Assembly (NCBI RefSeq): GCF_004331455.1
Contig: NZ_SJJR01000005.1
Span: forward strand, 186,001 to 250,000
Reading direction: 5' to 3'
DNA: 64,000 nucleotides
From: Micromonospora zingiberis
GTDB lineage: Bacteria > Actinomycetota > Actinomycetes > Mycobacteriales > Micromonosporaceae
Every line of letters begins with the position of its first letter. The first letter of the stretch is position 1. The translations under genes were made by a program, and so were the position numbers. The notes under the pieces were generated by a model, which was given only the letters and a program-made list of their open reading frames with translations, made no database searches and was not told the origin of the DNA. This document shows positions 1-8,680 of the stretch, in pieces.

Positions 1-37
1 CATTGCACCCTGATCGGACCTGCGGCAGGATGATCCA

Positions 38-1366
38 GTGGATCACGCTCCGTCACCGGACAGTGGGTTTTTCGACGACTGGACCGCGCGGCTGCGGGCG
101 AGCGCCGACCGGCCCGTGGTGGGCATCCTGCTCCGCGGCAGCCACGCCCGACGGGCCGCCACCGCGCACAGCGACGTCGACGTCGACGTGCTGGTCGGCG
201 GGGCACCGTACGCGGTCCGCCGGGCCTACTTCGCGGAGCATTCCGGTCGGCTCACCCACGTCTCGGTCGCCGCTCGGGACGTCCGCTCCTGGGTGACCCG
301 GCTGGGCGAGCCGGCCGACTGGGCGTTCGGCCTGCCCGTGACGGCCCCCGCCCGGCTGCTCTGGGCGGATCCGTACTGGCGGACCCGGATCGACCTGCCG
401 GTGCTCTGCCAGCCGGCCGACGAACCCCGGCTGGAGGAACTGATCGCCACCCTCGGCAAGGTGGCCTCGGCCCGGGACGCCGACGACCCGCTCGGGGTCC
501 GGCTGGCCGCCGCCGACCTGGCCCGGCTCTGCCCGTCGGTGCTGCGGTTGGCGAACCCCGCCGTGCGGGTGGTGTCCCGCCGGCTGGCCTTCGCCGCCGC
601 GCTCGACCTACCCGTCGCGCCGCCCGGCTACCGGGAGGACATGCTGCGCTGCCTCGGGCTGCGGCCCGGCTCGACCGGCCAACTGTGGGCCGCCGCGGCC
701 CGCCTGGTGACCGGCACGCTTCCGCTGATCCGCCCCTACGCCGCCGAGGTGGCCGAGGCCGCCGGCCCGGATCTCGCCGACGCACTGCTCGACGGCCGAC
801 TGGAGCGCTACGTGGCCCAGTTGGGGCGGCCCGCCGCGGTGGCTCCGGCCGGCGGTCCGGAGCCCGCCACCGGGCCGCCGTCCGGCAGTCGGGAGCCCGC
901 TGGGGTACCCGCTCCGCGTACGGGACAATGGGTCACTGTGCCCGTACCTGACGCGCCGGTGACCGGCGCCCACCGCGAAGTGCCGCAGCCGCCCGGCGGC
1001 CCGGACCGGCCGTCCCGGCTCGATCCGGCGATCGCCGCCCGGCTGCGACGTACCCCCGACGGCCTGGTGGCCGCCGTGGTCCGCCAGCACGACAGCGGCG
1101 AGGTGCTGATGGTGGCCTGGATGGACGACGAGGCCCTGCACCGGACGCTGACCACCGGTCGGGCCACCTACTGGTCGCGCAGCCGCCGGGAGTACTGGGT
1201 CAAGGGCGCCACCTCCGGCCACCACCAGTACGTCCGCTCGGTGGCCCTGGACTGCGACGGCGACGCCGTGCTGGTCAGCGTCGAGCAGGTGGGCGCCGCC
1301 TGCCACACCGGTCAGCGCACCTGCTTCTCCACCGAACTTCCCGTCACCGGGGAGGTGACCTCGTGA
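38..1366 (+). CDS. nucleotidyltransferase-like domain fused in frame to phosphoribosyl-AMP cyclohydrolase (HisI)
   Basis: One uninterrupted 442-codon frame. Residues ~25-60 carry a nucleotidyltransferase-fold signature, GSHARR followed by SDVDVDV (G34-S35 and the D46/D48 pair). A helical region follows to ~270, then a Pro/Gly/Ala-rich linker (~275-325), then a complete HisI domain (~335-442). The GTG start at 38 has AGGA at 27-30. HisI is normally a stand-alone enzyme of roughly 110-140 residues, so an N-terminal nucleotidyltransferase is unusual. It could be a true fusion, or two products could come from one frame, because a GTG at 938 could start a free HisI. The stop overlaps trpE by 4 bp, so translation is probably coupled. 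The role of the N-terminal domain is unknown. Confidence 0.6.
   Translation: MDHAPSPDSGFFDDWTARLRASADRPVVGILLRGSHARRAATAHSDVDVDVLVGGAPYAVRRAYFAEHSGRLTHVSVAARDVRSWVTRLGEPADWAFGLPVTAPARLLWADPYWRTRIDLPVLCQPADEPRLEELIATLGKVASARDADDPLGVRLAAADLARLCPSVLRLANPAVRVVSRRLAFAAALDLPVAPPGYREDMLRCLGLRPGSTGQLWAAAARLVTGTLPLIRPYAAEVAEAAGPDLADALLDGRLERYVAQLGRPAAVAPAGGPEPATGPPSGSREPAGVPAPRTGQWVTVPVPDAPVTGAHREVPQPPGGPDRPSRLDPAIAARLRRTPDGLVAAVVRQHDSGEVLMVAWMDDEALHRTLTTGRATYWSRSRREYWVKGATSGHHQYVRSVALDCDGDAVLVSVEQVGAACHTGQRTCFSTELPVTGEVTS
938..1366 (+). CDS. hisI: phosphoribosyl-AMP cyclohydrolase, internal-start form
   Basis: Histidine pathway enzyme that hydrolyses phosphoribosyl-AMP to ProFAR precursor. The 142-residue product from GTG 938 is close to the usual family length. 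Visible motifs are [21 protein letters not shown], the LDCDGDAVL metal motif and CHTGQRTCF with the conserved cysteines. There is no good ribosome site before 938, but a GACAAT hexamer lies 8 nt upstream, similar to the leaderless promoters elsewhere in this window. This entry is the C-terminal part of the longer frame starting at 38; which start is used is not settled. Neighbouring trpE overlaps its stop by 4 bp. Confidence 0.6.
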   Translation: MPVPDAPVTGAHREVPQPPGGPDRPSRLDPAIAARLRRTPDGLVAAVVRQHDSGEVLMVAWMDDEALHRTLTTGRATYWSRSRREYWVKGATSGHHQYVRSVALDCDGDAVLVSVEQVGAACHTGQRTCFSTELPVTGEVTS

Positions 1367-2916
1367 CCGACGGCCGGGTGAGCCCGGACGAGGCCACCTT
1401 CACCGAACTGGCCGCCCGCTGGCGGGTCGTGCCGGTGACCCGCCGGCTGCTCGCCGACGCGGAGACACCGGTCGGGGTCTACCGCAAGCTCGCCGGTGGC
1501 CCCGGCACCTTCCTGCTCGAATCCGCCGAGCAGGGGGTCGGCTCGGCCGGGCTGGCCTGGGCCAGGTACTCCTTCGTCGGCGTACGCAGCAGCGCCACGC
1601 TGGTCGAGCGGGACGGCGAGGCGGCCTGGCTCGGCACGCCGCCGGCCGGGGTGCCGGTCAGCGGCGACCCCGTCGAGGCGCTGCGGCAGACGGTCGCCGC
1701 GCTGGCCGGCCCGCCCAGCGACCCGGAAGGCGGGATGCCGCCGCTGACCGGGGGCATGGTGGGCTACCTCGGCTACGACCTGATCCGGCGGTTCGAGCGG
1801 CTGCCCGCACTCACCGAGGACGACCTGGCCGTGCCCGAGTTGGGCATGATGCTCGCCACCGACCTGGTGGTGCTGGACCACTTCGACGGCTCGGCGATCC
1901 TGGTCGCCAACGCGATCCTGCCGCCGTTGGACGAGCCGGGCCGCGCGGCGCTGGTGACCGCCGCGTACCACCACGCGGTGGGCCGGCTGGACGCGATGAC
2001 CACCGCGCTGTCCCGGCCCATCCCGCCGATGGTCTCCACCGTGCACCGCCAGCCCGTCGGAGAGGTACGCAGCCGTACCCCCGACGGTGGCTACCCGAAG
2101 GCGGTCGAGGCGGCCAAGGAGGCGATCCGGGCCGGCGAGTGCTTCCAGATCGTCCTCGCCCAGCGGTTCGAACGCGACACCGACGCCGACCCGCTGGACG
2201 TCTACCGGGTGTTGCGGACCACCAACCCCAGCCCCTACATGTACCTGCTGCGCTTCGACGACTTCGACATCGTCGGATCGTCCCCCGAGGCGCACCTGAA
2301 GGTGACCATCGAGGAGAGCGGCGAGCGGCGGGCCCTGCTGCATCCGATCGCCGGCACCCGCCCGCGCGGCGCGACGCCGGAGGCCGACGCCCGCCTGGCC
2401 GCCGAACTGCTCGCCGACCCGAAGGAACGGGCCGAGCACGTGATGCTGGTCGACCTGGGCCGCAACGACCTGGGGCGGGTCTGCCGGCCCGGCACCGTCG
2501 AGGTGCCCGAGTTCGCCACCATCGAGCGCTACAGCCACGTCATGCACATCGTCTCGACGGTGATCGGCACGCTGCGCGACGACCGGACGGCCTTCGACGC
2601 ACTCGCCGCGACGTTCCCGGCGGGCACCCTCTCCGGCGCGCCGAAGGTGCGGGCCATGGAGATCATCGAGGAACTCGAACCGGTACGCCGGGGCCTCTAC
2701 GGCGGCACGGTCGGCTACTTCGGCTTCGGCGGCGATCTCGACATGGCCATCGCGATCCGGACCGCGCTGATCCGAGCCGGACGGGCGTACGTACAGGCCG
2801 GCGCCGGGGTGGTGGCCGACTCCGACCCGGCTGCCGAGGACCAGGAGACCCGGAACAAGGCCGCCGCCGTGCTCGCGGCCATCGCCGCGGCGGAAACCCT
2901 CAGGCCGGCCCGGTGA
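1363..2916 (+). CDS. trpE: anthranilate synthase component I
   Basis: First committed step of tryptophan synthesis: makes anthranilate from chorismate, using ammonia from the TrpG subunit. 517 residues, normal length. The N-terminal regulatory part contains FLLESAEQG, whose LLES is the classic tryptophan feedback site. The chorismate-binding C-terminal half shows [40 protein letters not shown] and [15 protein letters not shown] start overlaps the HisI stop by 4 bp (GTGA). No trpG or trpD is adjacent, so the glutaminase subunit must be encoded elsewhere. No Trp-rich leader peptide is visible upstream. Confidence 0.97.
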   Translation: MTDGRVSPDEATFTELAARWRVVPVTRRLLADAETPVGVYRKLAGGPGTFLLESAEQGVGSAGLAWARYSFVGVRSSATLVERDGEAAWLGTPPAGVPVSGDPVEALRQTVAALAGPPSDPEGGMPPLTGGMVGYLGYDLIRRFERLPALTEDDLAVPELGMMLATDLVVLDHFDGSAILVANAILPPLDEPGRAALVTAAYHHAVGRLDAMTTALSRPIPPMVSTVHRQPVGEVRSRTPDGGYPKAVEAAKEAIRAGECFQIVLAQRFERDTDADPLDVYRVLRTTNPSPYMYLLRFDDFDIVGSSPEAHLKVTIEESGERRALLHPIAGTRPRGATPEADARLAAELLADPKERAEHVMLVDLGRNDLGRVCRPGTVEVPEFATIERYSHVMHIVSTVIGTLRDDRTAFDALAATFPAGTLSGAPKVRAMEIIEELEPVRRGLYGGTVGYFGFGGDLDMAIAIRTALIRAGRAYVQAGAGVVADSDPAAEDQETRNKAAAVLAAIAAAETLRPAR

Positions 2917-2975
2917 GCGCGAGGAACGTAGCGCAGCGGAGTCCCGCAGTCGTGAGCGGAAGGTGGGCTCGGTGA
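2913..2975 (+). CDS. 20-codon bridging mini-ORF (repeat-derived)
   Basis: GTG at 2913 overlaps the trpE stop (GTGA), and its own TGA at 2973-2975 overlaps the GTG start of the next gene at 2972 (GTGA again). The DNA opening this ORF (gtgagcgcgaggaacg) recurs, with one base changed just after it, at the start of the following gene, so this looks like a duplicated intergenic repeat. Peptide begins [10 protein letters not shown] likely role is to carry ribosomes from trpE to the membrane-protein gene; a function for the peptide itself is not implied. Confidence 0.4.
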   Translation: MSARNVAQRSPAVVSGRWAR

Positions 2976-3514
2976 GCGCGAGGAACGCAGCGGCGCGGCG
3001 CGAGTTGGCGTACGCCGTGTTGCTCTGCCTGGCCGGCGCGGGGCTGGCACTCTGGGCGGTGACCCGGACCTGGGTGGTGGACGCCGCCGGGCCGTCGGCC
3101 CTCGACGAGACGGGCAGCGGCGCGCGACTGCTGCCGTGGATGCCGGCGCTCGCCCTGGTCGGGCTGGCCGGCGGCGGCGCGGTGCTGGCCACCGGGGGTT
3201 GGCTGCGCCGGGCGATCGGTGCGCTGCTGACGCTGCTCGGCCTGGCGCTGGCCGGCGGCGGGGGCTACGGGCTGGTGGCGGACCTCGGCGACCAGGTGAG
3301 CCGGCACTGGCCGGCGCTCACGCTGGTCGGCGGTCTGCTGGCAGCGACCGGCGGGGTGCTCACCGCGGCGCGCGGGAACCGCTGGCCGGCGATGAGTGCC
3401 CGCTACGAGCGCCGGTCGCGGCAGCCCGCCGAGCCGGCCGGCCCGATCCGGGGCGCCGGCACGGTGGACGCCTGGGAGGCGTTGGACCGGGGCGAGGACC
3501 CGACGGTGCGCTGA
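2972..3514 (+). CDS. Trp-operon associated membrane protein (Trp_oprn_chp family)
   Basis: 180-residue integral membrane protein with four hydrophobic segments (approximately residues 12-35, 52-75, 84-105 and 112-132) and a polar C-terminal tail. Position directly after trpE matches the conserved actinobacterial family named only from this location (TIGR02234/PF09534); its biochemical role is unknown. I choose GTG 2972, which is linked by a GTGA overlap to the preceding mini-ORF; an in-frame GTG at 2963 is an alternative. The first residues (MSARNAAAR) derive from the same repeat as the mini-ORF, so the repeat has supplied the N-terminus of this protein. Confidence 0.8.
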   Translation: MSARNAAARRELAYAVLLCLAGAGLALWAVTRTWVVDAAGPSALDETGSGARLLPWMPALALVGLAGGGAVLATGGWLRRAIGALLTLLGLALAGGGGYGLVADLGDQVSRHWPALTLVGGLLAATGGVLTAARGNRWPAMSARYERRSRQPAEPAGPIRGAGTVDAWEALDRGEDPTVR

Positions 3515-3643
3515 GACCAGCGGCGTAGATCTGCGTGGGCGGTCCGGCGTGGCGGCGGGCGGCCAGGTGCAGGGCGTGCTCAGCCGCTGGGACCGATGGC
3601 CCGCAGCGGTCCGCGAGTGCCAGGTGCGACGGGGTGGGGTCGG

Positions 3644-3895
3644 TCAGCTGACCGGTTGCCGGTCGCGGACCCGGGCTGCGGCGAGTTCGGCCACCAGTTG
3701 GTCCAGGGCGGCCCGCTGGTCGGCACGGGCCCGGTCGGCGCAGATGGCCTCCCAGGCGTTGCCGCGCGCGGTTCGCATTCGGGTCGGCCCGACCACGGCG
3801 CGCTCGACCGTGTGGACGACACCGACGGCGAGCGACGCGACGGTGCGCGAGATGGTGGTGAGTCCGATGGTCTGGTGCGGCGCGGAGGAACTCAT
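3644..3895 (-). CDS. small conserved-looking hypothetical protein
   Basis: 83-residue protein read opposite to the trp genes, between the membrane protein and trpC. It is rich in Ala/Arg and largely helical, ending in a segment with heptad-like spacing (RARADQRAALDQLVAEL). No recognised domain. ATG 3895 is preferred; a GTG at 3901 is the alternative and neither has a strong ribosome site. Its frame has the high-GC third positions of a real gene. A TTGACG hexamer (minus strand, 3997-4002) could be a -35 box but no convincing -10 is paired with it. I do not recognise its function. Confidence 0.55.
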   Translation of the reverse strand: MSSSAPHQTIGLTTISRTVASLAVGVVHTVERAVVGPTRMRTARGNAWEAICADRARADQRAALDQLVAELAAARVRDRQPVS

Positions 3896-4247
3896 GAGCA
3901 CCCCGGGAGAGATCGTCGTGGTGATGGGGCAGGCGCGTCACCGAGTCTGCCCGAGAAAGATGCTGCTCGGCTCACGTTTCGTAGTGATGACTGCAACGTC
4001 AACTCTCCGGCAGCCGGCCTGACCAGGCAAAGAGTCCTTCGTCCTTGACCTAGCTCACAGTATCGACGCCGGTCGTGCTGGCCCGGGGAGACGCCCGAGT
4101 GGGCGCTGGCATGGGTGGCTGTCGATCGAGCTGTGACGTAGAGTCACGGCACGTTTGCGCAAGTCGGCCATTATGCCCCAGCCCATTTCGTGAGGAGCGC
4201 CATACCCCCGGCGGTCGCTGCCAGGCAGGGCCCCCTAGCATCGGCCC
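3896..4247 (-). other. divergent intergenic region between the small gene and trpC
   Basis: About 350 bp without a supported gene. It holds a short inverted repeat (gtgac-gtaga-gtcac, 4133-4147) about 100 bp ahead of trpC, a weak operator candidate, and the trpC -10 box. No tryptophan-codon-rich leader and no attenuator-type alternative stem was recognised. Confidence 0.4.
4236..4241 (+). promoter_or_regulatory. trpC -10 box, leaderless arrangement
   Basis: TAGCAT lies 6 nt before ATG 4248, the spacing expected when transcription starts at the A of the start codon. There is no clear -35 match. This supports the ATG at 4248 over a later GTG that has a ribosome site. Confidence 0.5.
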
Positions 4248-5138
4248 ATGACACCCGGAGAGGGGAGTCCGTTGGTGACTGCTGAGCATGCGCACGCGGA
4301 GGGGGACGAAGCCGGTTCGGCTGCCCCCACCAGCGTGCTCGACGAGATCCTGGCCGGCGTCCGGGAGGACGTGGCCCGGCGGCAGGAGCAGGTTCCGCTG
4401 GAGCGGATCCGCGAACTCGCCGCGGCCGCACCGCCGCCGCTGGACGCGTACGCGGCCCTGCGTCGACCCGGCGTAGCCGTCATCGCCGAGGTGAAGCGCT
4501 CCTCGCCGTCCAAGGGGCAGTTGGCTGAGATCGCCGACCCGGCTGACCTGGCCGGCGACTACGCCGCAGGTGGTGCCCGGGCGATCAGCGTGCTGACCGA
4601 GGGGCGCTGGTTCGGTGGCTCGCTGGAGGACCTCGCCTCCGTGCGCGCCGCGGTGAACATCCCGGTGCTCCGTAAGGACTTCGTGATCTCCAGCTATCAG
4701 GTGCACGAGGCCCGCGCGCACGGCGCCGACCTGGTCCTGCTCATCGTCGCCGCACTCGAACAGAACGCGCTGGTCGGTCTGCTGGAGCGGATCGAGTCGC
4801 TGGGCATGACCGCGCTGGTCGAGGTGCACGACGAGGAGGAGGCCGACCGGGCCCTGGAGGCCGGCGCGCAGGTGATCGGGGTGAACGCCCGTGACCTGCG
4901 TACCCTGCAGGTCGACCGGTCGGTGTTCGAGCGGATCGCGCCCGGTCTGCCGAGTAGCGTGGTCAAGATCGCCGAGTCCGGCGTACGCGGCCCGCACGAC
5001 CTGATCCGGTACGCCTCGGCCGGCGCCGACGCGGTGCTCGTCGGCGAGGGTCTGGTCACCAAGAAGAGCCCGCGCGAGGCGGTGGCCGAACTGGTCAACG
5101 CCGGCAACCACCCGGCCACGCCCCGGCCGGTGCGCTGA
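4248..5138 (+). CDS. trpC: indole-3-glycerol phosphate synthase
   Basis: Converts carboxyphenylamino-deoxyribulose phosphate to indole-3-glycerol phosphate. TIM barrel with [52 protein letters not shown] and KIAESGV. 296 residues from ATG 4248, which is 6 nt after a TAGCAT box and so could be translated without a leader. GTG 4275 is preceded by GGAGAGGGGAG (4257-4267) and would give a 287-residue protein, closer to the family norm; both may be used. Followed by a micro-ORF coupled to trpB. This is the C-only enzyme: there is no TrpF domain. Confidence 0.95.
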   Translation: MTPGEGSPLVTAEHAHAEGDEAGSAAPTSVLDEILAGVREDVARRQEQVPLERIRELAAAAPPPLDAYAALRRPGVAVIAEVKRSSPSKGQLAEIADPADLAGDYAAGGARAISVLTEGRWFGGSLEDLASVRAAVNIPVLRKDFVISSYQVHEARAHGADLVLLIVAALEQNALVGLLERIESLGMTALVEVHDEEEADRALEAGAQVIGVNARDLRTLQVDRSVFERIAPGLPSSVVKIAESGVRGPHDLIRYASAGADAVLVGEGLVTKKSPREAVAELVNAGNHPATPRPVR

Positions 5139-5174
5139 CCTCGTACCGGTCCCGTCCGAGGGAGAGGATCCCCG

Positions 5175-5198
5175 ATGAGCGAACAGGTCATGGCATGA
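5175..5198 (+). CDS. 7-codon micro-ORF coupling into trpB
   Basis: ATG 5175 has the best ribosome site of the trpC-trpB gap (GAGGGAGAGG, ~5158-5167), encodes MSEQVMA, and its TGA overlaps trpB's ATG (ATGA at 5195-5198). trpB itself has no ribosome site at normal spacing. In Streptomyces coelicolor a small gene, trpM (formerly trpX), sits between trpC and trpB; this micro-ORF holds the same place but is far shorter, so homology cannot be claimed. Confidence 0.4.
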   Translation: MSEQVMA

Positions 5199-6424
5199 GC
5201 ACTGAGGCGCCGGCCGGTTTCCCTGACGCCGCCGGTCACTTCGGTCGCTTCGGCGGGCGGTTCGTACCGGAGGCGCTGGTCGCCGCCCTCGACGAGCTGG
5301 GCGCCGCGCACCGTACGGCGATGGCGGACGAGACGTTCCGCGCCGAGTTCGCCGCCCTGCTGCGCGACTACGCGGGCACCCCGTCGCTGCTGTACGAGGC
5401 CCACCGGTTCTCCGCCCGGGCCGGCGCCCGGGTGCTGCTCAAGCGGGAGGACCTGAACCACACCGGCGCGCACAAGGTGCGCAACGTGCTCGGCCAGGCG
5501 TTGCTGACCCGCCGGATGGGCAAGAAGCGGGTGATCGCCGAGACCGGTGCCGGTCAACACGGCGTCGCCGCCGCCACCGCCGCCGCCCTGTTCGACCTGG
5601 ACTGCGTGGTCTACATGGGTCAGGTCGACACCGAGCGGCAGGCGCTGAACGTGGCCCGGATGCGGATGCTCGGTGCCACCGTCATCCCGGTGACCACCGG
5701 ATCCCGCACGCTCAAGGACGCGATGAACGAGGCGATGCGGGACTGGGTCGCCAACGTCGACGACACGCACTACCTGATCGGCACCGCCGCCGGACCGCAC
5801 CCGTTCCCGGCGCTGGTCCGCGACTTCGTGCGGGGCATCGGCGACGAGGCCCGGCAGCAGTGCCTCGACCTGACCGGCGAGTTGCCGGACGCGGTCACCG
5901 CCTGCGTCGGTGGCGGCTCGAACGCGCTGGGCATCTTCCACGCCTTCGTCGACGACCCCCAGGTGCGGCTGTACGGCTTCGAGGCGGGCGGCGAGGGGGT
6001 GGCCACCGGCCGGCACGCGGCCAGCATCACCGGCGGCTCCACCGGCGTCCTGCACGGCACCCGCACCTACGTGCTCCAGGACGACGACGGGCAGACCGTC
6101 GAGTCGCACTCGATCTCCGCCGGGCTGGACTACCCGGGTGTCGGCCCGGAGCACGCCTGGCTGCACGACACCGGGCGGGCCAGCTACCTGCCGGTCACCG
6201 ACGACGAGGCGATGGCGGCGTTCGAGCTGCTCTGCCGTACCGAGGGGATCATCCCGGCGATCGAGAGTTCGCACGCCCTGGCCGGCACCCTGGCCGTCGC
6301 CGGGAAGCTCGCCGCCGAGCTGGGCCGGCCGCCCACCATCGTGGTCAACCTCTCCGGCCGGGGTGACAAGGATGTGCACACCGCCGGCGGATACTTCGGC
6401 ATCCTGGACGGGGAATCGGCATGA
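5195..6424 (+). CDS. trpB: tryptophan synthase beta chain
   Basis: PLP enzyme joining indole and serine. 409 residues, normal length. Signatures: [13 protein letters not shown] near the N-terminus, [15 protein letters not shown] with the PLP lysine in [21 protein letters not shown] (phosphate-binding loop) and [10 protein letters not shown] at the C-terminus. The ATG is entered from the micro-ORF by ATGA overlap, and the stop overlaps a 27-codon mini-ORF that leads on to trpA, so trpB and trpA output is probably kept in step for the alpha2-beta2 complex. Confidence 0.97.
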   Translation: MSTEAPAGFPDAAGHFGRFGGRFVPEALVAALDELGAAHRTAMADETFRAEFAALLRDYAGTPSLLYEAHRFSARAGARVLLKREDLNHTGAHKVRNVLGQALLTRRMGKKRVIAETGAGQHGVAAATAAALFDLDCVVYMGQVDTERQALNVARMRMLGATVIPVTTGSRTLKDAMNEAMRDWVANVDDTHYLIGTAAGPHPFPALVRDFVRGIGDEARQQCLDLTGELPDAVTACVGGGSNALGIFHAFVDDPQVRLYGFEAGGEGVATGRHAASITGGSTGVLHGTRTYVLQDDDGQTVESHSISAGLDYPGVGPEHAWLHDTGRASYLPVTDDEAMAAFELLCRTEGIIPAIESSHALAGTLAVAGKLAAELGRPPTIVVNLSGRGDKDVHTAGGYFGILDGESA

Positions 6425-6504
6425 GCGAGCGGTGCGAGGGAATCGTCAGGCTCGGCGTCGTGGTGCCTCATGACGGCACGGAGCGCAGCGGAGTGGCGGC
6501 ATGA
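6421..6504 (+). CDS. 27-codon bridging mini-ORF between trpB and trpA (interspersed repeat)
   Basis: ATG 6421 overlaps the trpB stop (ATGA) and its TGA overlaps trpA's ATG (ATGA at 6501). The peptide begins [10 protein letters not shown] and ends RSGVAA. From memory, near-identical intergenic peptides of the MSERSERIIR type recur in Micromonospora and Salinispora genomes, which would make this an interspersed repeat that keeps an open frame and supplies coupled start codons. The peptide may have no role of its own. Confidence 0.45.
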   Translation: MSERCEGIVRLGVVVPHDGTERSGVAA

Positions 6505-7304
6505 GTCGGATCGGGGTGGCGTTCGACAAGGCGCGGGCGGACGGTCGGGCGGTGCTGGTCGGTTGCATGCCGGCCGGGTTCCCGACCGTCGAGGGCAGCA
6601 TCGCGGCGATGAAGGCGATGGTGTCGGCCGGCGTCGACGTGATCGAGCTGGAGATCCCGTACTCCGATCCGGTGATGGACGGCCCGGTCATCCAGCGGGC
6701 CAGCGACATCGCCCTGGCCGGCGGGGTACGCACCCGGGACGCGTTGCGGATCGTCGAGGAGGTCGCGGCCACCGGTGCTCCGGTGGTCACGATGACCTAC
6801 TGGAACCCGATCGAGCGGTACGGCGTCGACGCGTTCGCCCGGGACCTCGCCGCGGCCGGTGGCACCGGGCTGATCACCCCTGACCTGATCCCCGAGGAAG
6901 CCGACGAGTGGCTCGCCGCCTCGGACTCCCACGGGCTGGACCGTACGTTCCTGGTCGCGCCGTCGTCCACCGACGAGCGGTTGGCGATGACGACCTCGCA
7001 CTGCCGGGGCTTCGTCTACGCCACCGCCCTGATGGGGGTGACCGGTGCCCGTACCCAGACCTCGCAGGCGGCACCTGTGCTGGTGGCCCGGGTCCGCGAG
7101 GTCACCGACCTGCCGGTCGGCGTCGGCCTGGGCGTGGGCACCGGCGCGCAGGCGGCCAGCGTCGCCGGTTACGCCGATGGCGTGATCGTCGGCAGCGCCC
7201 TGATCCGCTGCCTCCTCGACGCCCCCGACGAGTCCACCGCCCTGGCGGCCCTGACCGCCCTCTCCGCCGACCTAGCCAACGGCGTCCGCCACCCCACCCC
7301 CTAA
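6501..7304 (+). CDS. trpA: tryptophan synthase alpha chain
   Basis: Splits indole-3-glycerol phosphate to indole and glyceraldehyde-3-phosphate and passes indole to TrpB. 267 residues. Visible: MPAGFPTVEGS, VIELEIPYSDPVMDGPVIQ with the catalytic Glu/Asp set, TYWNPIERYGVDAF, GLITPDLIPEE, FLVAPSSTDER, YATALMGVTGART, GVGLGVGTG and GVIVGSALI. ATG start overlaps the stop of the upstream mini-ORF. It closes the trp run; lgt begins 187 bp later behind its own promoter. Confidence 0.97.
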   Translation: MSRIGVAFDKARADGRAVLVGCMPAGFPTVEGSIAAMKAMVSAGVDVIELEIPYSDPVMDGPVIQRASDIALAGGVRTRDALRIVEEVAATGAPVVTMTYWNPIERYGVDAFARDLAAAGGTGLITPDLIPEEADEWLAASDSHGLDRTFLVAPSSTDERLAMTTSHCRGFVYATALMGVTGARTQTSQAAPVLVARVREVTDLPVGVGLGVGTGAQAASVAGYADGVIVGSALIRCLLDAPDESTALAALTALSADLANGVRHPTP

Positions 7305-7348
7305 CCTCCTCCCCCCTCCCTCCCTCACCCCCGCCCCACTTTCGCGCC

Positions 7349-7416
7349 GATCATGCACTTCTGGTCGGCGTACTGTCTGGAATGTCAGGTTTTGTGGGGA
7401 CGGAAAGTGCAAGATC
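7349..7416. repeat. imperfect inverted repeat after trpA
   Basis: Arms gatcatgcacttctgg and ggaaagtgcaagatc pair imperfectly around a ~35 nt loop. The left arm resembles the arm of the hairpin at 9923 (GATCATGCA-TT-GG core), so both seem to belong to one intergenic family. Probably a transcript-end structure for the trp run. Confidence 0.4.
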
Positions 7417-7477
7417 GCGGGGAGTGGGGGTGGCGGGGGTGGGTGGACCGGGGTGACGGTGGGAGGGTTGGCAGCGG

Positions 7478-7483
7478 TAGCGT
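7478..7483 (+). promoter_or_regulatory. lgt -10 box
   Basis: TAGCGT, 8 nt before GTG 7492; a TGACG-type -35 lies around 7454-7458 with ~19 bp spacing. Suggests a nearly leaderless lgt mRNA and favours GTG 7492 over an in-frame start at 7453. Confidence 0.4.
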
Positions 7484-7491
7484 GTGCACCC

Positions 7492-8667
7492 GTGAGTAGC
7501 GCCTCGCCGACGTACCTGGCCGCCATCCCCAGCCCGAGTACCGCTGTGTGGCATCTCGGGCCGATTCCCCTTCGGGCCTACGCGCTGTGCATCATCGCTG
7601 GCATCGTGGTGGCCTGCTGGGTCACCGACCGGCGGCTGCGTCAGCGCGGGGTCGCTCCCGGCGCGGTGCTGGACATCGCCCTCTGGGCGGTGCCAGCCGG
7701 CATCATCGGGGCCCGGATCTACCACGTGATCACCTCTCCGGAGAAATACTTCGGCACCGGCGCCGACCCGATCAAGATCTTCTTCATCCACGAGGGCGGT
7801 CTCGGCATCTGGGGTGCGGTCGCGGGTGGCGCGGTCGGCGCCTGGCTCGCCGCCCGGCAGTTGGGCATCCCGTTCGCGGTGGTCGCCGACGCGTTGGCGC
7901 CCGGCCTGCCACTGGCCCAGGCGATCGGCCGCCTCGGCAACTGGTTCAACAACGAGCTCTACGGCGGCCGGACCAACCTGCCCTGGGGGCTGGAGATCCA
8001 CCGGATGGAGGGCGGGCAGGCGCTCCGCGACGAGTCGGGCCGGCCGATCCTGGAGGAAGGGCTCTACCACCCGACCTTCGCGTACGAGGCGTTGTGGAAC
8101 GTCGGCGTCGCCGCGTTGGTGTTCTTCGTCGACCGTCGACTGCGCCTCGGCCGGGGTCGTGCCTTCGCGCTGTACGTGATGGGCTACACCGTCGGGCGGT
8201 TCTGGATCGAGCTGATGCGTACCGACGAGGCCAACACCATCCTCGGCGTACGGCTGAACGTCTGGACCGCCGGGTTGGTGTTCCTCGGCGCCCTGATCTA
8301 CTTCCTGCGGGTCCGTGGTCCACGCGACTACCTGATCCCGATCGGCGGGCCGGCCGCCGACACGGCGGCCACCTCCGACGTCTCCCAGGTGGATCTGGCC
8401 GCTCGGCAGGCGAGCGGGCAACCGGCCGCGCCGGAGGGCTACCGGGTGGTCAGCGAGGAGCAGTTCCGCCACTGGCAGGAAACCGGCGAGGCGCCACCCG
8501 ACCCGACCGACGCCGCCTCCGCGGCAACGCCCAGTGGGCCCGCGACCGGGGAGTCCGTCACCGGCGAGCCCGCGACCGGTGACTCGGCCACCGGCGGGTC
8601 CGTGACCGGCGAGCCCGCCGACGGTGGGGCGGCCGCTTCGGCTCGGCCCGCCGACCGCGACAGCTGA
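7492..8667 (+). CDS. lgt: prolipoprotein diacylglyceryl transferase
   Basis: Inner-membrane enzyme that puts diacylglycerol on the lipobox cysteine of prolipoproteins, including the several lipoproteins encoded later in this window. 391 residues. Multiple membrane helices, IHEGGLGIWGAVAGG and the family signature AIGRLGNWFNNELYG. The C-terminal ~110 residues are a cytoplasmic tail ending in Thr/Gly/Glu/Pro repeats (TGEPATG-type) absent from most bacterial Lgt proteins; such tails are common in actinobacteria. Location after trpA is the conserved actinobacterial order. Confidence 0.95.
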   Translation: MSSASPTYLAAIPSPSTAVWHLGPIPLRAYALCIIAGIVVACWVTDRRLRQRGVAPGAVLDIALWAVPAGIIGARIYHVITSPEKYFGTGADPIKIFFIHEGGLGIWGAVAGGAVGAWLAARQLGIPFAVVADALAPGLPLAQAIGRLGNWFNNELYGGRTNLPWGLEIHRMEGGQALRDESGRPILEEGLYHPTFAYEALWNVGVAALVFFVDRRLRLGRGRAFALYVMGYTVGRFWIELMRTDEANTILGVRLNVWTAGLVFLGALIYFLRVRGPRDYLIPIGGPAADTAATSDVSQVDLAARQASGQPAAPEGYRVVSEEQFRHWQETGEAPPDPTDAASAATPSGPATGESVTGEPATGDSATGGSVTGEPADGGAAASARPADRDS

Positions 8668-8680
8668 ACGAGGGGGCGGT

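Noticed and set aside
3896..4247. Tryptophan attenuator or T-box before trpC
   Set aside because: No run of Trp codons, no T-box motif and no clear terminator/antiterminator pair.
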